This document shows, piece by piece, positions 10,646-19,011 of a DNA stretch of 19,392 nt; the stretch's first letter is position 1, and each line of letters opens with the position of its first letter. Source of the DNA: Circinella umbellata (Eukaryota; Mucoromycota; Mucoromycetes; Mucorales; Lichtheimiaceae). The stretch is from positions 1 through 19,392 of the forward strand of contig JAIWNF010000166.1 of NCBI GenBank assembly GCA_025093555.1, read 5' to 3'. The translations under genes and the position numbers were made by a program. The notes below the pieces were generated by a model. That model made no database searches and was not told the origin of the DNA. It worked only from the letters and a program-made list of their open reading frames with translations.

Positions 10646-10851
10646 CTACACAGTGCGGTTCCGCCGGTTTTTAAATAAATAATAATCTTATAAAAATTGC
10701 AGTTCGAGAACCATAAACCGATAACCGCTGGTGAACCGGTAAACTGGTCTTAAAAAATTATCCAATAGAAGCAGAATTGTACCTTTTGACCTTACTACTA
10801 TTGTTTACAGCTTTTACGCACATTTTTATTTTTATTTCTTCACCAAACATT
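10646..10851. repeat. GGTT/AACC-rich patch between divergent genes
   Basis: GCGGTTCCGCCGGTTTTT at about 10655-10672 faces a run of AACC/GGTT words at 10708-10748 (GAACC, AAACCG, TAACCG, GAACCGG), separated by AT-rich sequence. The inverted arrangement suggests the end of a small element or the truncation point of the minus-strand remnant. Further right, CCAAT at 10762-10766 lies about 90 bp upstream of gene C and may be a promoter element. Confidence 0.4.
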
Positions 10852-13800
10852 ATGAGCCATCAAATCAATGCTCCTCAACAAGTGCCCACTAATTCGCACT
10901 TTTTAATTAATGTTACAGAGGTATTAGTCTAATTATTGATAAAAATAGTAATTCATTGCCATGACAAATCCCAAATGTTTTTGTTGAAGCTAATCAGTAA
11001 TAAAATATCATATCAGTCTCTTGAAAACGTTTCTACTCCTTCTGTCTCTGTCTCTGCTACTTCTTCGGGATCTTTGGAAAAAAATTTCGAAGAGTTTGTT
11101 AGTGCCATGATACTAAAGTATGGCATCACAAAAAAAGCAGTAGTTGAACGGTGTGGCTGCAAAACAGCCATGTTTTGGAAATCTTGTCGTGGTCGCAACG
11201 GGTGGAACCAGTTTGTCAGCGAGACTGTTAAAGGTAGTACTTATATTGAATTATTGAAAATGTATTACCGATTAACTGTTACATTTATTCAGATGACAAC
11301 GATAGAACTGGGGAAATGGAGTCTAGTGGTGACAGTAATGACAATGGGAACAGCAACCGTATGTATTCTCACTTTATATGATTTATAACTGTATAATATT
11401 ATTTAGTTTATACCCATAGAAGTTTAATTTAATATACCTTAGGTTCCTTCAACTTCCCTGATATAGACGCTATTTCAGCCAACTGGAAGGCTCTCTCTGA
11501 AGAAGAGAAACAGCTTTACGCAAGTAGAGCTCAGACTTACAACGAGAGAAACCTTCTGGAAGGATTTTTGAACAAGGACGACATTGCCGAACGAGTAGCT
11601 GTAACAGAAGAATGTCTTAACTCTATGCAACTACAAGTTAACTTTCTTAGTAGACGTTACAGTATTGACTCGTTCGTTGTCTTTGGATCTGAAATGGCGT
11701 TCAATCCGCTGCAACAAACCACCAGGATTGGAACCAGTAAGCTCTAATTTAGGTATATGGAATCAATTTGATGAACGTAGTGGGCAATCTTTGATATTAT
11801 ATGGTTTATGTAGAACGCGGGTTTGCCTTTTTGCAGCTTCTAGATCAACCTGAAACAGCGCAAAACCGAGGCAATGAGTTTTTAAGACGAGTGAGACAAG
11901 GACAAGGACTTCACCAGAAGTTCAAATTCTTCTTACAAGCATCAGGTTCTGGTAAATATGTACTAATTTTCATGTTACTTCTTAGTGCTAAGAATTTTAG
12001 TTACTAAATTATGGTCGTTTAAACAGGGCTTATAACTTCTTCTGGTAGTACACCTAGTGCTCCAATGGCCATGAGGGTAGGATCGGATGGAAACAACACG
12101 CCATACAGATCCTCTGCTATTCCAAGATACAATCCTGATATTGGTAAATGGAATTGGATTAAAATGGGATAATGTCATTTAGTTGGGATTAAATTGTTGA
12201 TTTTTTTTTCTATTATGTTTATATAGAAACGAAGCAGCTAAAATCCAAGAAGCTCGTCCGTAAAGAGATTGGCGATCTTCTACGTAAGTTTATACTAACT
12301 TGAAATATTGGGGACCAGTCGAGGTTATAGTGATTATGCTCTGATCTATTGGCACTAGTCGGATGGATAGCCAAGGCAAAACGGTATAGCCAAATTAATT
12401 TTTATTAAATTAATTTATGTATGAATGTCTTGGCATGCATACTTTTAAAAATTTTGAAAATAAAAATTGAATTTTATTTTATTATATAAAATAACTTCTC
12501 AAAATATAAAGTCAAATTTATTTGTTATATTTTTTAATACTACACATACACAACACTATCAACACAATATGGACCAAATCAATTTGCTCACATTTATTAC
12601 CATTATGGCTGAATTTGTTCCTATTTTAGGAATAACATTGACGCTCTTGATTGAAAGAGCAAAACATCTTGCTGAAAATCATCAGCATATTGAGTCTGAT
12701 CTTCTTGTTACACAATTAAGGTCAGAACTTGAAAAGGACCTTAAGAAGGCTAAAGTAGATAAGACAACGAAGGATGCATCACGCAATAACATCATTGGAA
12801 GAATTCGATCATTTATGAGATTCCTCAAATCCTCAAATCCTCATTTTTCCGATGCAATGTTAGATGGTAACACTTCCAGTGCGGCTACCTCACAGGGTGA
12901 TAAAGAATTCCGGTTTCAAAATACTAAGGGACTATTCACATATATTTGTAAGGATTTCCATTTAACGAAAGAACAGGTAATGGAATGGTTTACAAAGCAT
13001 GAACGTATTGGTTACCGAATTGAAAAGGCAATTGCATGTGATGAAATTGCACCAGAAACTGGGGAAAAACATGTGCATATATGGATACAATTAGATGAAC
13101 GATTTGATACTAAAACAGCGCGTAAATTTTTTACTATCGATGGTGTTACTCCAAACATTAAACCAGGTGGTAACCCACAAAAGTCAATTAGTTATTGTAT
13201 GAAAGGAAAGGATTATATTGCTTATAACATGGACCCAAATTATGAAATTAAGACCAGAAAAATGCACCAACAACTTCTTGGTTATAATTTAATAAATAAA
13301 ACAATAACAATGACCAAAGCAACACAGATGTATCCAGAATTATTATGGAAATATGACACAGTAAAATCAAATCTAAATAGCTACTTCCATGATACCCAAA
13401 TGGAAAATAATCCTGGAAATGAATTATATATGTGGTCCATATTTGGTATTGAAACGATGTTTGGTGGGAAAAATAAGATACCACAATACTGGATAGTAGG
13501 TCCATCTAATGTTGGAAAGACATATAACATAGATTTGATAGAACAAGGTGGTCATCGAGCATATCTGATGAATAAAGAAATGATTGGTCAGATTATAAGG
13601 ATGATGATTATGACTTCATGTATAATGAAGAAACAGGTTCTGATTTCAAACTAACATTTCTAAACCAAATGTTAGAAGGAACACGATTAAAACTAAATGG
13701 TAAATTTACTAAGTCAATTACTAAAAAAAAGAATATGCCAATAATATTGAATAGTAATTATATGCCTCATATGTTATATAAGAATAAATCAATATATGAA

Positions 13801-16625
13801 CTAGAACCAACTTTAAACCGTTTATATATAATATATGTTGATAAAAACCGTAAAGGACATATTATATGGAATCCATATAGAATGAATGTAAAGGATTATG
13901 AAGAGAAATTTATATATTATGAAAACATGGATATGTATGAGGATCTATTTAAAAATGAATATGAAAATGAATACCAAGATCAGCATACATTTATACGATA
14001 TGCTAAGAATAGTGGTCAAGATGGTGTGAAAAAAAATACACTAATGGATAAAAGAGCAGAAGAGCTTCAGGAACTAGCTGATTCAGAAGAATATATGAAA
14101 AAACAAGAGGAAAAGTATAATAATCATAATATACAGGACAGTAAACAATATGACCCGCCGAAGCAAACTAATAGAGGATGGTCAACTGTGAAGTCACCAG
14201 CACCAACAGATTGTAGAAACTGGGAAGATGTACTAAATGAAACAAAGTGTGACGAGCTAATAACTGAAGACATAAATTGGGACAATCCACCAGAGGATAC
14301 AGAGAAACATAAATATATAGATGTCAGTACATCTGAATCAGAACAAAGCAGTGACTGTAGCATACAAAGTAATATACCAAAGCATAAAAAGAAAAGAAGA
14401 CGTAATAAAAATAAACGAAAGAATAAGCAAATCATAGAAGAAATACAGCCTAAAGACTATTTTAAAAGGCAAAAGGCTATCAAACAGGTCATAATAGGTG
14501 ATAAAGATGTAACAAAAGAGTCTGAGATAAAAAAAGAAATAGTGGATACAAAACCAAGCATAAGTATAACTAATGAATATGTAAAGCATGAATATAGTTG
14601 GGCTAATAAACAAAAGGTTGATACAATTGGTTTTAATATGAGGTTTTTCAATAAGCAAAATAAGTAAGAAAATAATTTAGAGCTGAATATCATGTGTGGC
14701 CATATATTCATGTAACATTTCCCGATCATTAAACTTATCAATTGTTAACCAGCTATTATCCATTGCATCGTACCCAACCCACTTAACCTCAAATATATAT
14801 TTGTTGTTAGTATATACATGCCCTACAATTATCTCAATTTCATATGAGTTATCATACTGTCTATTTCTTTGTCCTCCTCTTGTGGCCTTTCTTCTTCGTT
14901 TTGATAAATTGTCATCAGCATCTTCCTCACTGTCAATAACCATATCTATCGACTGATTCATATTAAGCTGTAAAAACTTCTGTTGCATTTCAACCATTTC
15001 GTTATACTCAGTATTTACCTTTTGCTCATTTGAAAATACCAAGTCGAGTTTGTTTTTCTTACTTGGAAATTCGAAACCTTTTCCATACCATAACTTATGG
15101 TGTGGCTGTACCTCTATATCATACTTATCTACAAATCGCCAGATGTTAGTAAGAATGCATGCAACGCGAAACTGAATATTATAGTATTTTATATCAGATA
15201 TTTGTAATGCTGCACGATTGTTATTAAATCGTTCAAACTTAGAGCCAAGCATAGAGAATTGTGCTTCAATTGATGAACGGAATGACCCAAACTTATTATT
15301 GAAGTGTGTCTCATTTAGTGTTAATTTTTGTCCGGGTTCTTTTCTTATAGGATATAAGAAATTTCGGTCATAAAAACCATAACCAGCATCTGTTGCATTA
15401 TCTTTAAACTTTTGTATGAACAAGTTATAACCACCATCCATACCTAAACAATCTGTCTCGCTAATTTTCTTATATAACTTCATTTGTATGAACATTGTAC
15501 CATCATTCCCAATTGCGCACTTTTCAGATACAGAAACATGTGTAATTATTTCATTCATATCCTGTATAACTTGTGTACGAACTGCTGGTCCTTTCAATTT
15601 ATATGAGTATAGTAGCGAATGTGGTTCACTTGGTTTATAATACTTTATTTTACTATCATGTCCATCAATAAATAGCGTGACGTTTTTTAAACCATCTGGA
15701 TTATTTATTAATGATGCAAGAATGCGTATACGTGGTGATGAGAACATACCATTTAGGTCCTGTTTTACCTTTTTATTCAACTCACTATAATTGGTAATCC
15801 AAAACCTCTTGTATAAATCATAAAATGTTGCATATGGCATCACTTTGTGCATATCCTTTCCTGATTCACCTGATACTATATGGTATAATAATACAAGTCC
15901 CTTTTCTATTTCTCGATATGGTCCTGGATATTCAACATTTCCATACAAAACAGTAAGGAAATGAAACACAGGTATAAATCCAAACCTATTAAGTAATACT
16001 TCCTTAATTTCATCAATTGTATTACCCTTCATATCCTTTATAACTGTTCGATGATTAAATCTATGATGGATTTCAGGCCATGGTTTTCCTAGAAAACCCC
16101 ATTTAGTACCAACTAAATTTTTAACTTCAGTGTCAAGTTGTTCAGTGTATTGCATTGTGTTTTGTTTGTTTGTGTTAATAATATTATGTATTTTAAATAC
16201 AGGCTCTTTTTTTTCTCTTGGGAGGCTACCAATATAAATAAAAAAATTCAATTTTTATTTATTTTTAATTTAAATGTAAAAATTTTAGTGGCCACATGAT
16301 AGCTAGTAGATCCTAAATAGCTAGACCACTAATAGCAGGCCTCCATTGGATGCATACATGATAATCATTAACATTAATATAAATGTTAGGAAAAGCACTT
16401 CCACCATACCGCAGAACAGATACCATGAAAATTAGTTGGAATAAGCTTGCTGAAGATCAAGATGAAGACGTGAGATTGTGTGGATGGCCGGTCGGTGTTC
16501 CAGTCAAAGATCCTTCCAGCAACCGAAAAAAAGGATTGAAGCCTTACACTCCCAGTGAAATGGATTTAATTTTAAAAGCACTTGCAAGGAAAGATATTAG
16601 ATTTGAACATAAGCGTGATCTATAA
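10852..16625 (+). CDS. Gene C: intact eight-exon gene, HMG-box-like segment and GWP C-terminal domain
   Basis: Exons fit at 10852-10920, 11017-11233, 11293-11358, 11443-11736, 11814-11951, 12027-12143, 12227-12283 and 16390-16625. All phases match and there is no internal stop, giving 397 residues. Introns 1-6 are 59-96 nt; intron 7 is 4,106 nt and holds the Rep/DDE transposon. The last junction is well supported: C before GTAAGT at 12284 plus GA after the AG at 16388-16389 make an Arg codon, so GDLL continues as RKALPPYRR. Residues 85-150 (GWNQF, then ANWKALSEEEKQLY) resemble an HMG box, though a long acidic linker splits the segment. The C-terminus has a GWPVGVPV block (from residue 351) in a basic context. 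From memory, this order resembles an uncharacterised family common in fungi; no function is known to me. It may bind DNA. A large intron could lower expression, but the frame is intact. Confidence 0.8.
12392..12416. other. AT hairpin near the left end of the Rep/DDE element
   Basis: AAATTAATTT at 12392-12401 and the same self-complementary type of arm at 12407-12416 form a perfect 10-bp stem with a TTATT loop. It lies between the proposed left end and the Rep promoter. Rep proteins of this class nick in the loop of an origin hairpin, so this is a candidate origin, but the loop is not the TAATATTAC-type nonamer and AT-only hairpins arise easily here. Confidence 0.35.
12458..12475. repeat. Left arm of the 18-bp inner inverted repeat
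   Basis: AAATAAAAATTGAATTTT here is the exact reverse complement of 16243-16260. It lies 7 bp upstream of the Rep TATA box. The sequence is AT-rich, but the internal TTGAA and its mirror position upstream of both genes argue against chance. It may be the inner part of long, diverged terminal repeats or a shared control site. Confidence 0.65.
12483..12491 (+). promoter_or_regulatory. TATA box of the Rep gene
   Basis: TATATAAAA starts 86 bp before the proposed Rep start codon at 12569. A similar box sits 85 bp before the transposase start on the other strand. Confidence 0.55.
12569..14667 (+). CDS. rep: CRESS-type replication initiator (Rep), broken by a -1 frameshift
   Basis: Rep of the HUH-endonuclease/superfamily 3 helicase type, which nicks an origin hairpin and unwinds DNA for rolling-circle replication. 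From ATG 12569 (chosen over 12467 because it follows the TATA box and an A-rich leader): about 110 residues of leader, HUH motif 1 LFTYICKD (122-129), motif 2 HVHIWIQL (168-175), a TPNIK segment like the region before motif 3 of geminivirus-type Reps, motif 3 YCMKGKDY (Tyr209, Lys212), and Walker A GPSNVGKT (311-318). The frame is then lost: it stays open only to the stop at 13652-13654, while Walker B-like acidic residues and motif C (PIILNSN, from 13738) continue one frame back, entering near 13591. The second frame ends at 14667 with a long charged tail and a basic NLS-like KKKRRRNKNKRKNK. No canonical slippery heptamer or usable intron explains the shift. It may be a real one-base lesion or a sequence error. 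It resembles Reps of ssDNA viruses and related plasmids; no capsid gene is present. Confidence 0.88.
14668..14676. terminator. 9-nt gap between convergent stop codons
   Basis: The Rep stop (TAA 14665-14667) and the transposase stop (TAA read on minus at 14677-14679) face each other across 9 nt. The two 3' ends must overlap or share 3'-processing signals. No separate terminator is visible. Confidence 0.5.
14677..16155 (-). CDS. DDE transposase (PIF/Harbinger-like, DDE_Tnp_4) with C-terminal chromodomain
   Basis: A 492-residue product from the ATG at 16155; the frame is open to 16251, but 16155 follows an ACACA-rich leader and lies 85 bp after a TATA-like box. It would cut and paste the element with an RNase H-fold DDE active site. 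Numbered from 16155: Asp164 in FIDGHD, Asp240 in GMDGGYN (compare the usual ADSGY) and Glu297 in SSIEAQF. Between the first two, SYKLKGPAVRTQVIQD matches the strand pattern of this family. A basic KRRRKATRGG (about 419-428) looks like an NLS. Residues about 438-488 form a chromodomain: VGHVYTNNKYIFEVKWVGY, then NSWLTIDKF. Chromodomains are known from integrases of Ty3/Gypsy chromoviruses and can steer insertion to modified histones; here it may do the same. The frame has no interruption. The partner gene is convergent and 9 nt away. Confidence 0.92.
   Translation of the reverse strand: MQYTEQLDTEVKNLVGTKWGFLGKPWPEIHHRFNHRTVIKDMKGNTIDEIKEVLLNRFGFIPVFHFLTVLYGNVEYPGPYREIEKGLVLLYHIVSGESGKDMHKVMPYATFYDLYKRFWITNYSELNKKVKQDLNGMFSSPRIRILASLINNPDGLKNVTLFIDGHDSKIKYYKPSEPHSLLYSYKLKGPAVRTQVIQDMNEIITHVSVSEKCAIGNDGTMFIQMKLYKKISETDCLGMDGGYNLFIQKFKDNATDAGYGFYDRNFLYPIRKEPGQKLTLNETHFNNKFGSFRSSIEAQFSMLGSKFERFNNNRAALQISDIKYYNIQFRVACILTNIWRFVDKYDIEVQPHHKLWYGKGFEFPSKKNKLDLVFSNEQKVNTEYNEMVEMQQKFLQLNMNQSIDMVIDSEEDADDNLSKRRRKATRGGQRNRQYDNSYEIEIIVGHVYTNNKYIFEVKWVGYDAMDNSWLTIDKFNDREMLHEYMATHDIQL
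16231..16240 (-). promoter_or_regulatory. TATA-like box of the DDE transposase gene
   Basis: Read on the minus strand, TATTTATATT lies 85 bp before the start codon at 16155, mirroring the Rep promoter spacing. Confidence 0.45.
16243..16260. repeat. Right arm of the 18-bp inner inverted repeat
   Basis: AAAATTCAATTTTTATTT is the exact reverse complement of 12458-12475 and lies 2 bp upstream of the transposase TATA-like box. Confidence 0.65.
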
Positions 16626-17474
16626 CAACAATGATTATTTTTATTTTTATTCTATTTTCCTTTTTTTTTTAATTATGTATAATATGTATGCCTACTGAGT
16701 CATTGCTATTATAGGTGAGATGCCCATACGTGACAAGAGTCCATATTCGTATAGGAAGACAAACGATGATAAACATCACAGTTTACATGTCTTTATTCTT
16801 GGATCATAATATCCTATAGGTGCCAATAGTTATAATACATGGATCATGGTTAAGTTTCTGTACATGATATTTGTGATGATCTAACTGTATATCTTCTCTA
16901 ATAACGTATTATATAATTTTTCTGTGACAGTTTAGAAATATATAGGTATCGTGGTGGTATGTAGTTGCTGAACTTAGTAAAACGATTATTACTTGTACTA
17001 TAATATGCGTTTATAGTTGGATATTATGCTTAGTTAAAAATACATTTAACTAATAAAATATGTAAGTATATTTTTTCTGTAATTTTTTATATGAACTTTA
17101 TTTTGGCATACTGCATTTCAATTATCGCGTCTGCTATATGTCATGGCTTGAACGAAAGACCATCATCATACAGTATTTATTTCAAGTAACTACTATCCTA
17201 TTTATAAACAATGGTTCTAAAAGAGGTTAAAAAATATTTCAGACGAAATACACTATCTTTATAGTTTGTCACTGATCTTATAAGTTAATATATGATGAAA
17301 TGGACTCAAAGGTGTGATGGTAAAACATTCTTTTCATGGGTGAACTGATATGCCAAGTATAAAAAATTATCGAAATTCTATTTCGTTTGTGGTCTCATTA
17401 TAGCATGAACTATTACTATTTTATAAAGTTCGTGTAATGATCTTCTTTCTGGTTTAAACGGTAGGTTGGCTTCC
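16626..17474. other. AT-rich intergenic stretch
   Basis: About 850 bp downstream of gene C without an open frame, RNA gene or clear repeat that I can identify. Confidence 0.5.
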
Positions 17475-18160
17475 TTTTGATGACTTAATGATTTGGAACG
17501 TTATTCATGACTAAAAGGATATTAGATCAAAATATCACTATTTATTTCGGTGACATCGATCGATCCTCATGATGGATTTGATAGTGGGTCGACTTTGTTT
17601 TTATTTTTTGTATGAGGACTCCCCATTTTTTTAATAAGTATTCTTCTTTTTTAATAAAATAGATAATGGATTAATTTATTACTGCTGTTTTAATGGTTTT
17701 GAATGTTATTTGTGACTAAAAGAATATTGGATCGAAATATCATTATTCATTTCGGTGATGTGGATCGATCCTCGTGACGGATGTGATAATGGATCGACTT
17801 TACTTTTATTTTTTGTATGAAGACTCCCCATTTTTTTAATAAGTATTCTTCTTTTTTAATAAAATAGACAATGGATTAACTTATTATTGCTGTTCTGATG
17901 ATTTTGAATGTTATTTGTGACTAAAAGAATATTGGATCGAAATATCATTATTCATTTCGGTGACGTGGATCGATCCTCGTGACGGATGTGATAATGGATC
18001 GACTTTACTTTTATTTTTTGTATGTGTTTTCCTTTTTTTTTCTAATAACTATTCTTCTCTGTTAATAAAATAGACAATGGATTAACTTATTATTGCTGTT
18101 TTGATAATTTTGAATGTTATTTGTGACTAAAAGAATATTGGACCGAAATACCGTCTAATA
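17475..18160. repeat. 205-bp tandem repeat, about 3.3 copies
   Basis: The anchor GACTAAAAG recurs at 17509, 17714, 17919 and 18125, so the period is 205-206 bp. Copies 2 and 3 are nearly identical over most of the unit; copy 1 is more diverged and copy 4 is partial, breaking off after about 18155. Each full unit contains GATCGATCC, GGATCGAC and a long T-rich stretch. Many differences between copies are C/T or G/A. No coding frame spans it. Confidence 0.85.
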
Positions 18161-18305
18161 AATATTTATTTTTTAAAAATTTTTGATGGCCTCCTGAGCC
18201 TTGTAGGTAGACAAGTTACTTTTATGGTAAAAGTAGCTTCTAGCAACCACATCTTGAACGATGGAACCCAATGCCAACACAAGAGATCGTTTATTATAGG
18301 TCTGC
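18161..18305. other. Spacer with a short hairpin before the LTR
   Basis: A 12-bp stem with a 3-nt loop (18213-18239, one G-T pair) lies here. I tested it as part of a tRNA and found no cloverleaf or T-arm. Otherwise unremarkable. Confidence 0.4.
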
Positions 18306-18899
18306 TGTTACGCCGTAAATTATATTAACCAATAAAATTGACTTGATTTCTACTATTTTCCTTTTATATTATCTTTGTTGAGATTTTCTCAAATAATGAA
18401 ATTATTTCATCAAGGATAACATCAATTATTTCTTCAGTTATTTCTTTTTCCTTTTATTAAATAACAATTTCTCTATCATGTGAATTATTTCCACGTATAT
18501 TTTAGTATAAATAGCCCTTTCATTTTAGTTTTCAAAAGATCTTTAGTTCACACAATTCCTCAGTTCACACAATTCCCTAGTTCACAGTTCACACAAATTC
18601 ACTTCTTATCCCATTTTCTTTTATCATTATCAATATTTTCTCTTCAATTAAATTCAATCAATAAACAAATTATTATTAGCCTTATTATTTCGAACAATTG
18701 AGAACTTATTCATTACTATCATTATTAGTGGTTTCGGCATAAAAGAGACCGAAAACGTGAACTCCCACTTCAATATATATAATCTTAGTAATACAAATAG
18801 ACATAAAGTCTTATATTAAAATATACTTTTTACTTGCTTAACCCCTATTTATCTCTTTTTAACGTTACTCCGAAGGTCTTGCTACCAACGAACGTAACA
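18306..18899 (+). repeat. 5' long terminal repeat (594 bp)
   Basis: It starts TGTTACG and ends CGTAACA, a perfect 7-bp inverted terminal repeat beginning TG and ending CA as LTRs do. Inside are a TATA box TATAAATA (18506-18513), a leader with repeats of AGTTCACACAATTCC (18545 and 18562, with a third related copy at 18586) and AATAAA (18660-18665). A primer-binding site and gag follow directly, which confirms the type. The possible 5-bp target sequence before it is TCTGC; the other copy lies outside the window. Confidence 0.85.
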
Positions 18900-18901
18900 T
18901 T

Positions 18902-18919
18902 TGGTGCTCACTACAGGGG
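18902..18919 (+). other. Primer-binding site of the LTR retrotransposon
   Basis: TGGTGCTCACTACAGGGG starts 2 nt after the LTR. The leading TGG pairs with the CCA end of a tRNA, and the rest would pair with its acceptor stem. I cannot name the tRNA. Confidence 0.7.
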
Positions 18920-19011
18920 CTTTTTACTAGCAAGTCAAGAAAGAATCTTTATATTACACAACATATTATTACTTTTTATTACATTCAAGAATATTATTAC
19001 AATCAAACTAA

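Larger units (their letters stand above)
12310..16344. mobile_element. Rep plus chromodomain-DDE two-gene transposon
   Basis: A 4,035-bp element with two convergent genes, a CRESS-type Rep (plus) and a PIF/Harbinger-like DDE transposase (minus). The left end starts GGGGACCAG, and the right end read inward starts GGAGGCCTG. These are imperfect inverted ends (6 of 9 bases), with weaker similarity continuing inward (TATAGTG against TATTAGTG, then GATCTA in both). ATT occurs directly outside both ends (12307-12309 and 16345-16347), consistent with the 3-bp target duplication of PIF/Harbinger elements, although TTA/TAA is their usual target. The restored intron of 68 nt supports these limits. Further inside, an 18-bp perfect inverted repeat precedes each gene. 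The end coordinates are inferred and could shift by tens of bases; the element as a unit is well supported by its position inside an intron. Confidence 0.75.
12284..16389 (+). other. Oversized intron 7 of gene C
   Basis: The donor is GTAAGT at 12284, with a TACTAAC motif right after it; the acceptor is TTAG ending at 16389, preceded by a CATTAAC branch-like site. Without the proposed transposon and one ATT duplicate the intron is 68 nt, matching its neighbours. Confidence 0.8.

Noticed and set aside
12467..12568. Upstream in-frame ATG as Rep start
   Set aside because: It lies before the TATA box and encodes an unlikely AT-driven peptide; 12569 has a better position and leader.
13576..13651. 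Programmed -1 ribosomal frameshift in Rep
   Set aside because: I found no X XXY YYZ slippery heptamer in frame within the overlap and no obvious downstream stem; a lesion or sequence error is simpler.
12310..16344. An exact TAATATTAC-type origin nonamer in the Rep element
   Set aside because: Not seen on either strand within the element; only unrelated AT-rich words such as AATAATATTAT near 16180.
12435..16357. 8-bp direct repeat ATGCATAC (12435-12442 and 16350-16357) as target duplication of the Rep/DDE element
   Set aside because: The sequences just inside do not form inverted ends, and the left copy lies inside the limits given by the ATT duplication and 68-nt intron.
18181..18260. Possible tRNA or small structured RNA
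   Set aside because: Only one hairpin forms; there is no T-arm, anticodon arm or box B sequence.
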